Positions 33,942 to 43,170 of a stretch of 64,000 bases of DNA are shown in pieces. The notes beneath the pieces are model-generated. The model saw only the letters and a program-made list of their open reading frames with translations, made no database searches and was not told the DNA's origin. How positions within the stretch are numbered: the stretch's first letter is position 1; each line of letters starts with the position of its first letter. This DNA comes from Betaproteobacteria bacterium. Its GTDB lineage: Bacteria > Pseudomonadota > Gammaproteobacteria > Burkholderiales > Ga0077523. A program made the translations under genes and the position numbers. The stretch lies in contig JADJPK010000007.1 of the NCBI GenBank assembly GCA_016713305.1, positions 62,001 to 126,000 of the forward strand, in the 5' to 3' direction.

Positions 33942-35057
33942 ATGACCGCCCCGGCGATCGCCGCCGGTTCCGCGCCGCCCGCCACCGCGCATCCGGTGGC
34001 GCTCGACGCGATCCGGCGTGGCGCCGAGGCGCTGCTCATTCCCGTCGCGGCGCTGCTGCTCGCCTTGGTCATCTTCGGGATCTTCATCGCTTTCGTGGGC
34101 AAGTCGCCGGCCGAGGTCTACGGCTACATCTACAAGGGCGGATTCAGCTCGTCCTTCGCCTGGCAGAACACGCTCGCACGCGCAGCGCCGATCATCCTGA
34201 CGGCGCTGTGCGTCGCCCTGCCGGCACAAGCGGGCCTCATCGTGATCGGGGGCGAAGGGGCGCTCGTGCTCGGAGCGCTCGCCGCAGCCGTGGCCGGACA
34301 CCGTCTGGCCGGCGCGGGTCTGTCTCCCCTCACGGTGCAGGTGGCCATGGCACTGTCCGCCATGGCGATCGGAGGCGCCTGGATCGCCGCCGCCGGCGCG
34401 CTGCGCCACTTCCGCGGCGTCAACGAGACGATCAGCAGCCTGTTGCTCACCTACATCGCGGTCGCGATCTTCAATCACCTGGTGGAAGGGCCTCTGCGCG
34501 ATCCGGCCAGTCTCAACAAGCCCTCCACCATGCCCATCGGCGACAGCGTGATGGTCGGTTCGCTTCCGGGCCTGGATGTCCATTGGGGTCTCGTCTACGG
34601 GATCGTCTTCTGCGTGGCTGCCTTCGTGCTGACCCGTTACTCCACGCACGGGTTCGCCGTTCGCGTGGTCGGAGGCAACATGCGGGCAGCCCGTCTCGTC
34701 GGGCTTCCCGTGGGCACTCTCGTGGTCGGCAGCTGCTTTCTCGGCGGTGCCGCCGCGGGGCTCGCCGGAATGGTGGAAGTCGCCGCGGTGCATGGCGCCG
34801 CGAACGCCTCGGTGATCGCTGGCTACGGTTACGCCGGCATCCTGGTGGCGTTCATCGCCCGGCACAATCCGCTCGCGGTGGTTCCTGTCGCCATACTGCT
34901 CGGAGGCATCAACGCGAGCGGTGGAATGCTGCAGCGCCGGCTGGATCTTCCGGACGCGACGGTGCTGGTGCTGCAGGGCATCGCGTTCATGACCATCCTG
35001 GCCTCCGAAACGCTCTACGGCCGTTTGCGCATCTTCCAGACGGACGGCCGGACGTGA
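33942..35057 (+). CDS. ABC importer permease 1 (BMP-type system)
   Basis: Inner-membrane permease of 371 residues and about 10 helices, similar to the nucleoside/ribose-type permeases. Matches include AAPIILTALCVALPAQAGLIVIGGEGALVLGAL, FRGVNETISSLLLTYIAVAIFNHLVEGPLRDP, and GLAGMVEV...GYGYAGILVAFIARHNPLA. The long N-terminal Pro/Ala tail is unusual but harmless. It starts 28 bp after the binding protein gene. Confidence 0.9.
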   Translation: MTAPAIAAGSAPPATAHPVALDAIRRGAEALLIPVAALLLALVIFGIFIAFVGKSPAEVYGYIYKGGFSSSFAWQNTLARAAPIILTALCVALPAQAGLIVIGGEGALVLGALAAAVAGHRLAGAGLSPLTVQVAMALSAMAIGGAWIAAAGALRHFRGVNETISSLLLTYIAVAIFNHLVEGPLRDPASLNKPSTMPIGDSVMVGSLPGLDVHWGLVYGIVFCVAAFVLTRYSTHGFAVRVVGGNMRAARLVGLPVGTLVVGSCFLGGAAAGLAGMVEVAAVHGAANASVIAGYGYAGILVAFIARHNPLAVVPVAILLGGINASGGMLQRRLDLPDATVLVLQGIAFMTILASETLYGRLRIFQTDGRT

Positions 35058-35092
35058 TGCGCCGATCCTCGATGCACTCCTGACGGAACCGC

Positions 35093-36016
35093 ATGGACTC
35101 CTCCCTCGGCTGGCTCGGTGTGCCCATCGCGGTGTTCGGCGGTGCGCTGCGCGTGAGCACCCCATTTCTCTTCGTGAGCCTGGGAGAATGCCTCACCGAG
35201 AAGAGTGGTCGCATCAACCTGGGTCTGGAAGGCGTGCTGGTGATGGGCGCCATGAGCGCCTATGCCGTGTCCTATCTCACCGGTAATCCCTGGCTGGGCG
35301 TGATCGCCGCGGGTTTCGCGGGCTTGTTGCTCGGCATGCTGCACGCGCTCATCTGCAATCTGCCGCGCGTGAACGACATCGCCGTGGGCATCGGCCTCAT
35401 GCTGTTCGGCACCGGCGTCGCGTTCTTCCTGGGCAAACCGTTCGTGCAGCCGCAGGCGCCGACGCTGCCGGCCATTCCGCTCGGGGGCTGGTCTGCTTAC
35501 CCCCAGATCCAGGCGGCCCTGCAGATCAACGTGCTGTTCGTCGTGGGAATCCTGCTGGCGATCGCCTTGCACTGGGCCTTCCGCAACACCCGCTGGGGCA
35601 TGGTGGTGAGGATGGTGGGCGACAGTGCGGATGCCGCGCGCGCCATGGGATACAGCGTTGCGGGCGTCCGCTTCGCCGCCACGGCGGGGGGCAGTTTCCT
35701 GTCCGGCATCGGCGGATCCTTTCTTTCGCTGTACTACCCGGGAAGCTGGAACGAAGGCCTGTCGAGCGGGCAGGGCCTGATGGCCGTGGCGCTGGTGATC
35801 TTCGCGCGCTGGCGGCCGCTCGCATGCTTCTGGGCGGCGCTGCTGTTCGGGGGCGCGGCCGCCCTGGGGCCGGCGCTGCAGTCGGTGGGCATCACCAGTG
35901 GCTACTACCTGTTCAATGCGGCGCCCTATGTGTTGACGCTCGTCATCATGATCGCCACGTGTTCGCCGAAGCGGACGCTTGCGGGCGCGCCCGGCGAACT
36001 GAGCGTGACGCGATGA
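35093..36016 (+). CDS. ABC importer permease 2 (BMP-type system)
   Basis: Second permease of the importer, 307 residues. It carries the family stretch FVSLGECLTEKSGRINLGLEGVLVMGA near the N-terminus, VNDIAVGIGLMLFGTGVAFF, and the EAA-like cytoplasmic loop AMGYSVAGVRFAATAGGSFLSGIGG. It starts 35 bp after permease 1. The two permeases plus the split ATPase downstream make a complete ABC importer. Confidence 0.9.
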   Translation: MDSSLGWLGVPIAVFGGALRVSTPFLFVSLGECLTEKSGRINLGLEGVLVMGAMSAYAVSYLTGNPWLGVIAAGFAGLLLGMLHALICNLPRVNDIAVGIGLMLFGTGVAFFLGKPFVQPQAPTLPAIPLGGWSAYPQIQAALQINVLFVVGILLAIALHWAFRNTRWGMVVRMVGDSADAARAMGYSVAGVRFAATAGGSFLSGIGGSFLSLYYPGSWNEGLSSGQGLMAVALVIFARWRPLACFWAALLFGGAAALGPALQSVGITSGYYLFNAAPYVLTLVIMIATCSPKRTLAGAPGELSVTR

Positions 36017-36089
36017 ACCCGCACTGCTGCCGGGATGCCGAAGGGCGTGGCGCCATGACATCCACGAAGAGAGGAGAGAGGCAACGGCG

Positions 36090-37109
36090 ATGAACGGACT
36101 CGGCGGACTCAACAAGTCACCCCAGGGCGTGGTGATGGGGCTGGTGCAACTGCAGCTGCCCGTCGTCGTCACGCCGGAGGATCTTGCCGCGCAGACGCGG
36201 CAGATCTGCGCCATGGTCGCGAAGGCCAGGCGCAACATGGCCACGCTGGATCTGGTGGTGTTTCCCGAATACGCGTTGCACGGCCTGTCCATGGACACGA
36301 ATCCGGCGATCATGTGCCGGCTCGATGGACCGGAGGTGGCGGCATTCCGCCAGGCCTGCATCGATAACCGTGTCTGGGGCTGCTTCTCCATCATGGAGTT
36401 CAACCCGCGCGGCAATCCGTTCAACAGCGGCCTCATCATCGACGATGCTGGCGAGATCCAGCTCTACTACCGCAAGCTGCACCCCTGGGTGCCGGTGGAG
36501 CCCTGGGAGCCGGGCGACCTGGGCGTTCGCGTGTGCACCGGTCCGAAGGGTTCGAAGATCGCGCTCATCATCTGCCACGACGGAATGTTTCCCGAGATGG
36601 CGCGCGAGGCCGCCTATCAGGGCGCGGAGATCATGATCCGCACCGCAGGCTACACGGCCCCGATCCGCGACAGCTGGAAGTTCACCAACCAGGCGAACGC
36701 GTTCTGCAATCTCATGGTGACCGCCAGCGTGTGCATGTGCGGCTCGGATGGCACGTTCGACTCCATGGGCGAGGCCATGTTCGTGAACTTCGACGGTTCG
36801 GTGATCGCCGCCGGCGGCGGCCGCCCGGACGAGATCGTGACGTGCGAAGTGCGTCCGGACCTGGTGGGCGAAGCGAGCCGGCACTGGGGCGTGGAGAACA
36901 ACATCTACCAGTTCGGGCACCGCAGCTACACCGCCGTGAGGGGCGGCGCGCGGGACTGCCCCTACACCTACATGCGCGACCTGGTGGCCGGCAGGTACCG
37001 GCTGCCCTGGGAAGCGGAGGTGGTGCACACCGACGGCACGTCCTGCGGCTTTCCCGCACCCACCCGCGATTACGTCCCCGAATCCGACGAGGAGCGCCGC
37101 TATGCCTGA
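36090..37109 (+). CDS. amiF: Formamidase of the nitrilase superfamily
   Basis: Closely resembles AmiF formamidase (formamide to formate and ammonia). The 339-residue protein has the Glu-Lys-Cys triad: Glu60 in VFPEYALHGL, Lys129 in YYRKLHPW and Cys162 in ICHDGMFPE. The adjacent AmiF stretches PWxPVEPWEPGDLG, VENNIYQFGHRSY and DLVAGRYRLPWE are also matched. Short-chain aliphatic amidase (AmiE) is the main alternative. It lies between the permeases and biuH, so it may act on an amide produced or imported by this locus. It overlaps biuH by 8 bp. Confidence 0.85.
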   Translation: MNGLGGLNKSPQGVVMGLVQLQLPVVVTPEDLAAQTRQICAMVAKARRNMATLDLVVFPEYALHGLSMDTNPAIMCRLDGPEVAAFRQACIDNRVWGCFSIMEFNPRGNPFNSGLIIDDAGEIQLYYRKLHPWVPVEPWEPGDLGVRVCTGPKGSKIALIICHDGMFPEMAREAAYQGAEIMIRTAGYTAPIRDSWKFTNQANAFCNLMVTASVCMCGSDGTFDSMGEAMFVNFDGSVIAAGGGRPDEIVTCEVRPDLVGEASRHWGVENNIYQFGHRSYTAVRGGARDCPYTYMRDLVAGRYRLPWEAEVVHTDGTSCGFPAPTRDYVPESDEERRYA

Positions 37110-37800
37110 TGCCGCAAGCCCGGGCCGTCATGTGGCCGCCGATCCTTACCCCTGGCCGTTCGACGGCGACCTTCGGCCGCAGAACACGGCGCTCGTCATC
37201 ATCGACATGCAGACCGATTTCTGCGGCGTGGGCGGGTACGTCGACAAGATGGGTTACGACCTGTCCCTCACCCGAGCGCCGATCGAGCCCATCCGCCGGG
37301 TGCTGGCGGCGGCAAGGGCCGGCGGATATGCGGTCATCCACACTCGGGAGGGACACCGTCCCGATCTCTCCGATCTACCCGAGAACAAGCGGTGGCGATC
37401 GCGGCGCATCGGCGCAGGCATCGGCGATCCGGGTCCCTGCGGGCGCATTCTCGTCCGTGGTGAGCCGGGCTGGGAGATCATTCCGGAACTCGCGCCCGCT
37501 CAGGGCGAGGTCGTGCTGGACAAACCGGGCAAGGGCTCGTTTTGCGCGACCGATCTCGAACTCATCCTGCGCACTCGCGGCATCCGCAATCTGGTGCTCA
37601 CCGGCATCACCACGGACGTCTGTGTGCACACCACCATGCGCGAGGCGAACGACCGGGGATTCGAATGCCTGGTGCTCGAGGACTGCACCGGCGCCACCGA
37701 CTACGGCAACCATCTCGCCGCGATCAAGATGATCAAGATGCAGGGGGGCGTATTCGGCGCGGTCGCCTCGTCGGACGCGCTGATCGGAGCGATCTCCTGA
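37102..37800 (+). CDS. biuH: Biuret hydrolase (cysteine hydrolase family)
   Basis: Biuret hydrolase converts biuret to allophanate and ammonia. The 232-residue isochorismatase-fold enzyme matches Rhizobium BiuH closely as I recall it (ADPYPWPF.G.LRP.NTALVIIDMQTDFCG, GYDLSL..APIEPI, GAGIGDPGPCGRIL). The triad is Asp35 (IIDMQ), Lys141 (LDKPGKGSF) and Cys174 (TTDVCVHTTMREANDRG), one residue off the reported BiuH numbering. It overlaps amiF upstream and the ATPase gene downstream (ATGA). Ureidoacrylate hydrolase (RutB) is a less likely alternative. Confidence 0.85.
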   Translation: MPDAASPGRHVAADPYPWPFDGDLRPQNTALVIIDMQTDFCGVGGYVDKMGYDLSLTRAPIEPIRRVLAAARAGGYAVIHTREGHRPDLSDLPENKRWRSRRIGAGIGDPGPCGRILVRGEPGWEIIPELAPAQGEVVLDKPGKGSFCATDLELILRTRGIRNLVLTGITTDVCVHTTMREANDRGFECLVLEDCTGATDYGNHLAAIKMIKMQGGVFGAVASSDALIGAIS

Positions 37801-39353
37801 TGCGTGTTCTGGAGCCTCCCGCCGCGCCGGACCGGGCGCTCGAAGTGCAGATGCTGGGCGTGACGAAACGCTTCGGCAGTTTCACGGCGCTGGACGACGT
37901 GAGCGTGCACGTGAAGCCGGGGTCCTTCCACGCCCTGATGGGCGAGAACGGCGCGGGCAAGAGCACGCTGGTGAAGTGCCTGGTCGGTTACCACCCGCCG
38001 GAATCGGGGCAGATTCTCGTGGACGGCCGCGAGCAGGAGGTGCGCACGCCTCACCACGCACATGCGCTGGGTGTGGGCATGGTCTATCAGCATTTCACCC
38101 TCGTCCCCAGCATGACGGTGGCGGAGAATCTCGTCATGGCCCGGGACGACGTTCCCCGGGTGGTGAACTGGCGTGCGGAACGTGCGCGGCTCGATGCTTT
38201 CCTCAATACCGTGCCGTTCCGCCTCGACCTCGACGCGCCCGCGTCGAGTCTGGCCGCGGGCGAGAAGCAGAAGGTCGAGATCGTCAAGCAGCTCTACCTG
38301 CAGCGCCGCTTCATGATTCTCGACGAGCCCACTTCCGTGCTCACGCCGCAGGAGGCGGACGAAGTGCTGGGCATGCTGCGCGCGATGACGCGGGCCGGCG
38401 AGATCACGGTGCTGCTCATCACGCACAAGTTCCGCGAGGTGATGGCGTTCGCCGACCGGGTGTCGGTGCTCCGGCGGGGCAGGCTGGTGGGAGAGGGCGA
38501 GGTCGCCGACCTGGATCCGTCCAGGCTTGCCGAGATGATGATTGGCCAGAAGGAGGCCGGCATGGCCCCTGCGCACCGGACGGCGGGCAAGCCGCCAGGC
38601 GAGGTCCGCCTGTCGGTGCGCGGCCTGCAGGTTCTCGACGATGCCGGCCTCAAGGCCGTCGATATCGAATCCCTCGACGTGCGCGGCGGCGAGATCGTCG
38701 GCGTCGCAGGTGTGTCGGGCAACGGCCAGCGGCAGTTCTTCGAGGCGCTGCTGGGCCAGCGTGCGCGGGAATCGGGACAGGTGAGCGTGCATGGCGCGCC
38801 CTTCCGTGCCCGGCGCGGCGAAATGCATCTCCACCGCGTGTTCGCCCTGCCGGAGGAACCGCTGCGAAACGGTTGCGTGCCTGGACTCTCCGTGGCGGAG
38901 AACATGGCGCTGCGCCGCTTCGACCGGCCGCCGCTGGCCCGGCGCAGGTGGGTGAGATAGGGCGCGCTGTTTCGCGAAGCGCGCAGACTGGTGGCGGAAT
39001 ACCAGGTGAAGACGCGTGGTCCGCGGGCGCCGATCCGCACCCTGTCCGGCGGCAACGTGCAGCGAGCAGTGCTGGCGCGCGAACTGTCGGAGGAAGTCTC
39101 CGTGCTGATCGTCGCCAATCCGGTGTTCGGCCTCGACTTCGCCGCCGTCGCGGACATCCACGCGCGCATTGTCGCGGCACGCGACCGCGGTGCGGCGGTC
39201 CTTCTGATCAGCGAGGACCTGGACGAACTGCTGGAATTGTCCGACCGCATCGTGGTGATGTTCGGCGGACGGCTCGTCCTCGAAACGCCCAACGATTCGG
39301 TGGACGTGGGGCTCATCGGACGCTCCATGGCCGGTCACAGGGAGGCCGCATGA
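37800..39353 (+). CDS. ABC importer ATPase (two-domain) interrupted by an in-frame TAG
   Basis: Tandem ATPase of the BMP-type importer, 517 codons. The first domain has Walker A GENGAGKST, Q-loop VYQHFTLVPSMTV, LAAGEKQKVEI as signature and Walker B FMILDEPTSVLTPQE. The second has the degenerate loops usual for this family (GVSGNGQRQFFEAL, LSGGNVQRAVLAREL, ANPVFGLDF). A TAG at 38958-38960 splits it in the same frame (RRWVR-stop-GALFREARR); both sides are otherwise family-like. It could be a true nonsense mutation, a base-call error or rarely suppressed amber. If real, the importer would make only the first domain plus part of the second. Both ends overlap neighbours by ATGA. Confidence 0.85.
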
Positions 39354-40084
39354 CGATGAACGCCGGTCTGCACACGTCCATGGTCACTGTGCCGGGCGCC
39401 CGTCCGTACGCATTCGAATGCGTTCCCGCACACACGGCGCTGGTCGTCATCGACATGCAGCGGGACTTCATCGAACCGGGCGGCTTCGGCGAGATGCTGG
39501 GCAACGACGTGCGCCGGCTTGCCGGCATCGTGCCCACTGTCGCCCGCCTCCTCGCCGCATGCAGGGCGGCGGGCATGACGATCATCCACACACGGGAATC
39601 CCATCGGCCGGACCTCGCCGACTGTCCGCCCGCCAAGCGGCTGCGCGGCAACCCCCGGGTACGCATCGGCGACGGCGGGCCGATGGGGCGGATCCTCGTG
39701 TCCGGTGAACCCGGCAACGCGATCCTCCCCGCGGTGGGACCGGTGCCGGGCGAGATCGAACTGGACAAGCCAGGCAAGGGCGCGTTCTACGCCACGCCGC
39801 TGGCGGAGATCCTGCGGCACCGTGGTATCGGGAAGCTGGTGTTCGCGGGCGTGACGACCGAGGTGTGCGTGCAGACGTCCATGCGCGAGGCCAACGATCG
39901 CGGCTACGACAGCCTGCTGATCGAAGACGCGACGGAGAGCTATTTTCCGGAGTTCAAGCAGGCCGCGATCGAGATGATCCGGGCCCAGGGCGGCATCGTC
40001 GGCTGGACCGCGACCTGTGCGCAGTGGGAAGCGGCGCTGGGCCTTCGGGCCACGGCACCGGCCGCGCGCAGCGGAAACGCGTGA
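39350..40084 (+). CDS. Second cysteine hydrolase, probable triuret hydrolase
   Basis: The 244-residue isochorismatase-fold amide hydrolase is a paralogue of the biuH product in the same operon. The triad is Asp35 (VVIDMQRDFIEPGGFG), Lys140 (LDKPGKGAFYAT) and Cys173 (TTEVCVQTSMREANDRGYD). It shares IGDGGPMGRILVSGEPGN with this subgroup. Triuret hydrolase (TrtA), which makes carboxybiuret from triuret, is a known BiuH paralogue, and carboxybiuret is the substrate of AtzEG, encoded just downstream. The TrtA assignment rests on this pairing and is inference; ureide or peroxyureidoacrylate hydrolases are alternatives. Confidence 0.7.
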   Translation: MTMNAGLHTSMVTVPGARPYAFECVPAHTALVVIDMQRDFIEPGGFGEMLGNDVRRLAGIVPTVARLLAACRAAGMTIIHTRESHRPDLADCPPAKRLRGNPRVRIGDGGPMGRILVSGEPGNAILPAVGPVPGEIELDKPGKGAFYATPLAEILRHRGIGKLVFAGVTTEVCVQTSMREANDRGYDSLLIEDATESYFPEFKQAAIEMIRAQGGIVGWTATCAQWEAALGLRATAPAARSGNA

Positions 40085-40153
40085 ACGCATGCGGACAGCG
40101 TGTGCGGTACCCACAGCCTCCGGCCGCATGCCGGCGAGGCAGGGAGTGACGGG

Positions 40154-40363
40154 ATGAGAGGACTCTGCAGGCCCGATGTCGCCGTGGAGGAGGTTCGCAC
40201 CTACGTGCGGGCCGCATGCGAGGCACAGGATCTTCCGCTGGACGACGCAGCGCTCGAGCGCGTGGCGGAGGTGTTCGCCCGCAATGCCCGCATGGCGTCG
40301 CTCGTGACGGCGTTCGAGCTGCCGGAAGAACGTGACCCGGCAGCCCTCCTGAGGCTCGACTGA
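40154..40363 (+). CDS. AtzG-like small subunit (DUF4089)
   Basis: The 69-residue helical protein matches the AtzG/HpxX type: AVEEVRTYVRAACEAQDLPLDDAALERVAEVFARNARMA followed by FELPEERDPAALLR. AtzG forms a complex with the amidase AtzE and is needed for its activity. The ATG at 40154 was chosen over an upstream GTG because it gives the normal family length. It ends 1 bp before the AtzE-like gene. Confidence 0.85.
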   Translation: MRGLCRPDVAVEEVRTYVRAACEAQDLPLDDAALERVAEVFARNARMASLVTAFELPEERDPAALLRLD

Positions 40364-40364
40364 C

Positions 40365-41753
40365 ATGCGCACTGCGCTCGAAATCGCCCGCCTGGTCGGC
40401 AGCGGCGCCGTGCCCGCCCGGCAGGTCGTCGAGGACGCGCTCGCGGCAATCGCTCGCGACGATGGGGCCCTCAACTGCTTCACGACGGTCACGGCGGACC
40501 GCGCGCGCCGCGAGGCCGAAGCCGTGGACGCCGCGCTGCGCGCCGGCCGTTCCGTCGGGCCGCTGGCAGGCGTGCCCGTCGCCGTCAAGAATCTTTTCGA
40601 CGTGGCCGGGCTGCCGACGTTGGCGGGGGCCGCCACGCGCGGCCGGAGCGCCCCGGCCGACGCCGACGCCGAGCTCGTCAAACGCCTCGCTCGAGCCGGT
40701 GCCGTGCTGGTGGGGACGCTCAACATGGACGCCTACGCCTACGGTTTCACCACCGAGAACACCGCCTTCGGCGTGACGCGCAATCCGCACGATCACGACC
40801 GCATCGTCGGGGGCTCCTCCGGCGGGTCCGCCGCGGCTGTCGCGGCCGGCATGGTGCCATTGACGCTGGGCTCCGATACCAACGGATCCATCCGCGTGCC
40901 TTCGTCCCTGTGCGGTATCTTCGGACTCAAGCCGACCTTCGGGCGGCTTCCCAGGACGGGCAGCTATCCGTTCGTCGCCAATCTCGATCATCTCGGTCCC
41001 TTCGCGACCACCGCGGCGGATCTCGCTGCAGCCTACGACGTCCTGCAGGGACCGGATCCGGCAGACCCGGCCTGCGCTCAGCGGGCGACACAGAGCACGG
41101 GTCATCGCCTCGGCCAGCCGTGGGGCGAACTGCGGGTGGCGCGCCTGACCGGCTACTTCGACGAGTGGGCCTCCGACTACGCGCGCACCGCCTCGATGCG
41201 GGCGGCCACGGCGCTCGGCTCGCTCGGCGACATCGAACTGCCCGAGGTGGAGCGCGCCCGGGCAGCCGCCTTCGTCATCACGGCCACGGAGGGCGGCACG
41301 CTGCGGCTGCCGGAACTCAGGACCCGGTACGCCGAGATGGAACCGCACTCGCGCGACCGGCTCGCCGCGGGCGTGATCCAGCCCGGGTCGTGGTATATGC
41401 AGGCCCAGAAACTGCGGGGCTGGTTCCTCGAACGCGTGCTCGAGATCTTCAACCGCTACGATCTGCTCGTGGCGCCGGCCACGCCCGTGCCGGCCACCAC
41501 GGTCGGTCAGGACTGGCTGCAACTCAACGGCCAGCGTCTTCCCCTCCGCCCCAATCTGGGACTCTTCACCCAGCCTGTGTCCTGCATCGGCCTGCCCGTG
41601 GCCGCCGTGCCCATCGAAGGCGTGGGATCCCTGCCCATCGGCGTGCAGATCATCGCCGCGCCGTGGCGCGAGGATCTCTGTCTGCGTGCCGCGGCGCATC
41701 TCGAACGGCTGGGCATTGCCAAGGCCAGGCTCGCCGAGGTCACGCGACGATGA
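40365..41753 (+). CDS. AtzE-family amidohydrolase
   Basis: Amidase-signature enzyme of 462 residues. The triad is Lys75 (VAVKNLFDV), Ser151 (GGSSGGSAAA) and Ser175 (DTNGSIRVP), with the normal 24-residue Ser-Ser spacing. AtzE with AtzG removes the amide of 1-carboxybiuret. HpxY in purine degradation is a close relative, so the exact substrate (carboxybiuret or an oxalurate-type compound) is not fixed by sequence alone. It lies between AtzG-like and AtzH-like genes, the order also seen in hpxXYZ. Confidence 0.88.
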   Translation: MRTALEIARLVGSGAVPARQVVEDALAAIARDDGALNCFTTVTADRARREAEAVDAALRAGRSVGPLAGVPVAVKNLFDVAGLPTLAGAATRGRSAPADADAELVKRLARAGAVLVGTLNMDAYAYGFTTENTAFGVTRNPHDHDRIVGGSSGGSAAAVAAGMVPLTLGSDTNGSIRVPSSLCGIFGLKPTFGRLPRTGSYPFVANLDHLGPFATTAADLAAAYDVLQGPDPADPACAQRATQSTGHRLGQPWGELRVARLTGYFDEWASDYARTASMRAATALGSLGDIELPEVERARAAAFVITATEGGTLRLPELRTRYAEMEPHSRDRLAAGVIQPGSWYMQAQKLRGWFLERVLEIFNRYDLLVAPATPVPATTVGQDWLQLNGQRLPLRPNLGLFTQPVSCIGLPVAAVPIEGVGSLPIGVQIIAAPWREDLCLRAAAHLERLGIAKARLAEVTRR

Positions 41754-42124
41754 ACATCGATCTTCCCCATGTGGTGGAGGAAGTGACGCGCATGTTCGAG
41801 CGCTACGAGATCGCGCTCGTCTCCAACGACGTGGACGTGCTGGACGAGCTCTTCTGGCGGGATGCGCGCACCCTGCGCTACGGCATCGCCGAGAATCTCC
41901 ACGGTCACGACGAGATCGCAGCCTTCCGTGCGGCGCGTTCGCCGGCGGGGCTTGCGCGCACGCTCGCTCGCACGGTGATCACGACGTACGGAGAGGATTT
42001 CGCCACAGCCAACACGGAGTTCTCCCGGCCGCCCGTGGAGCGGATCGGCCGCCAGAGCCAGACGTGGGTGCGCATGCCGGAGGGCTGGCGCATCGTGGCC
42101 GCGCACGTGAGCTTCATGGCCTGA
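41750..42124 (+). CDS. AtzH/HpxZ-like protein (DUF3225, NTF2 fold)
   Basis: The 124-residue NTF2-like protein has ALVSNDVDVLDELFWRD, RYGIAENLHGHDEIAAFRAAR and GRQSQTWVRMPEGWRIVAAHVS. AtzH acts after AtzEG in cyanuric acid breakdown, in the step leading to allophanate; HpxZ is the relative in oxalurate breakdown. Its start overlaps the AtzE stop (ATGA), so the two proteins are surely co-expressed. No allophanate hydrolase (AtzF) is in the window. Confidence 0.85.
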   Translation: MNIDLPHVVEEVTRMFERYEIALVSNDVDVLDELFWRDARTLRYGIAENLHGHDEIAAFRAARSPAGLARTLARTVITTYGEDFATANTEFSRPPVERIGRQSQTWVRMPEGWRIVAAHVSFMA

Positions 42125-42389
42125 CGCGTTTCGCGCGGTTCACCCGGGGGGCGTCCCCGCGGATGCCGGCTTCGCCAGCATTCCGCCTGGGGGCACATGA
42201 GCCTCGAGCGCAAGCTTGCCGAGCCGGCAACGGGTGGCGGGGGTGCGGGTCGTCTCGACGCGGAGCCCGATCTTCGCGACGGCGCCGGCGTCTGGACGTC
42301 CCCTGCTTCCGGCCGCGGGTCGATTCCCGCGTACAGTATTCGCATCTTCCCCAGGCCGTCGCCGCCGATGCCGGCGACAGGAACGTCCC

Positions 42390-42968
42390 ATGAACCCACC
42401 GAAGGTGCTCGTCTTCGCCGGCAGTCTGCGCGCGGCGTCCTACAACAAGAAGGCGGCCAGGCTCGCCTCCGCGGCCGCCTCGGCGGCGGGCGCGGATGTC
42501 ACGCAGATCGACCTGCGCGACTATCCCCTGCCGCTGTTCGACGGCGATCTGGAGGCCGCCCAGGGTCTGCCGCCGAACGCCCGCAGGCTCAAGGATCTGT
42601 TCATCGCCAGCGACGGCCTCATCATCGCCTGTCCCGAGTACAACGCCGGGATCACGGCGGTGCTCAAGAACACGATCGACTGGGTCTCGCGCCAGTCGGG
42701 AGACGAAGCGGGCACGTTGCCCTACGACGGCAAGGTGGCGGGTCTCATCGGAGCGACGCCAGGACAGTTCGCCGCGTTGCGGTCCATGGACATGACCCGG
42801 CATGTCCTGATGAATCTCGGGTGCAACGTGATCGCGAAGCGGCTGGGCATCGCCCGCGCGCACGAAGCCTTCGACGAGGCAGGCAACCTGCGCGATCCCA
42901 AGGTGGCAGCCGCGCTCCATGCGGTTGCCGGAGAGGTCGTGCGGACGGCCGCCGCATGGCGCCGCTGA
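42390..42968 (+). CDS. NAD(P)H-dependent FMN reductase
   Basis: Flavodoxin-fold FMN reductase of 192 residues: FAGSLRAASYNKKAARLA binds the FMN phosphate, and CPEYNAGITAVLKNTIDWVSR is the classic family motif near the flavin. It may reduce flavin or quinones. It follows the AtzH-like gene by 265 bp with no clear gene or regulatory site between, so it may be separate from the amide hydrolase operon. Confidence 0.9.
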   Translation: MNPPKVLVFAGSLRAASYNKKAARLASAAASAAGADVTQIDLRDYPLPLFDGDLEAAQGLPPNARRLKDLFIASDGLIIACPEYNAGITAVLKNTIDWVSRQSGDEAGTLPYDGKVAGLIGATPGQFAALRSMDMTRHVLMNLGCNVIAKRLGIARAHEAFDEAGNLRDPKVAAALHAVAGEVVRTAAAWRR

Positions 42969-43170
42969 CTGCCGGTGCCCCGCTGCGGAGCGCATGCACT
43001 GCCTTGGAGCGGCGGCGCGGCGGACTGGGCCAACCTGGTGCGCATGACAGGCAGGGCTTGCATGCGGACGGTCTCAAGTGATGGAATGACAAGGACTTCG
43101 GGGCGAATTGCCGTCATGGCATATGGGTTGCACTCCGGCTGGGCAGGGAGAGCGTCAAACACAGGCCGTC

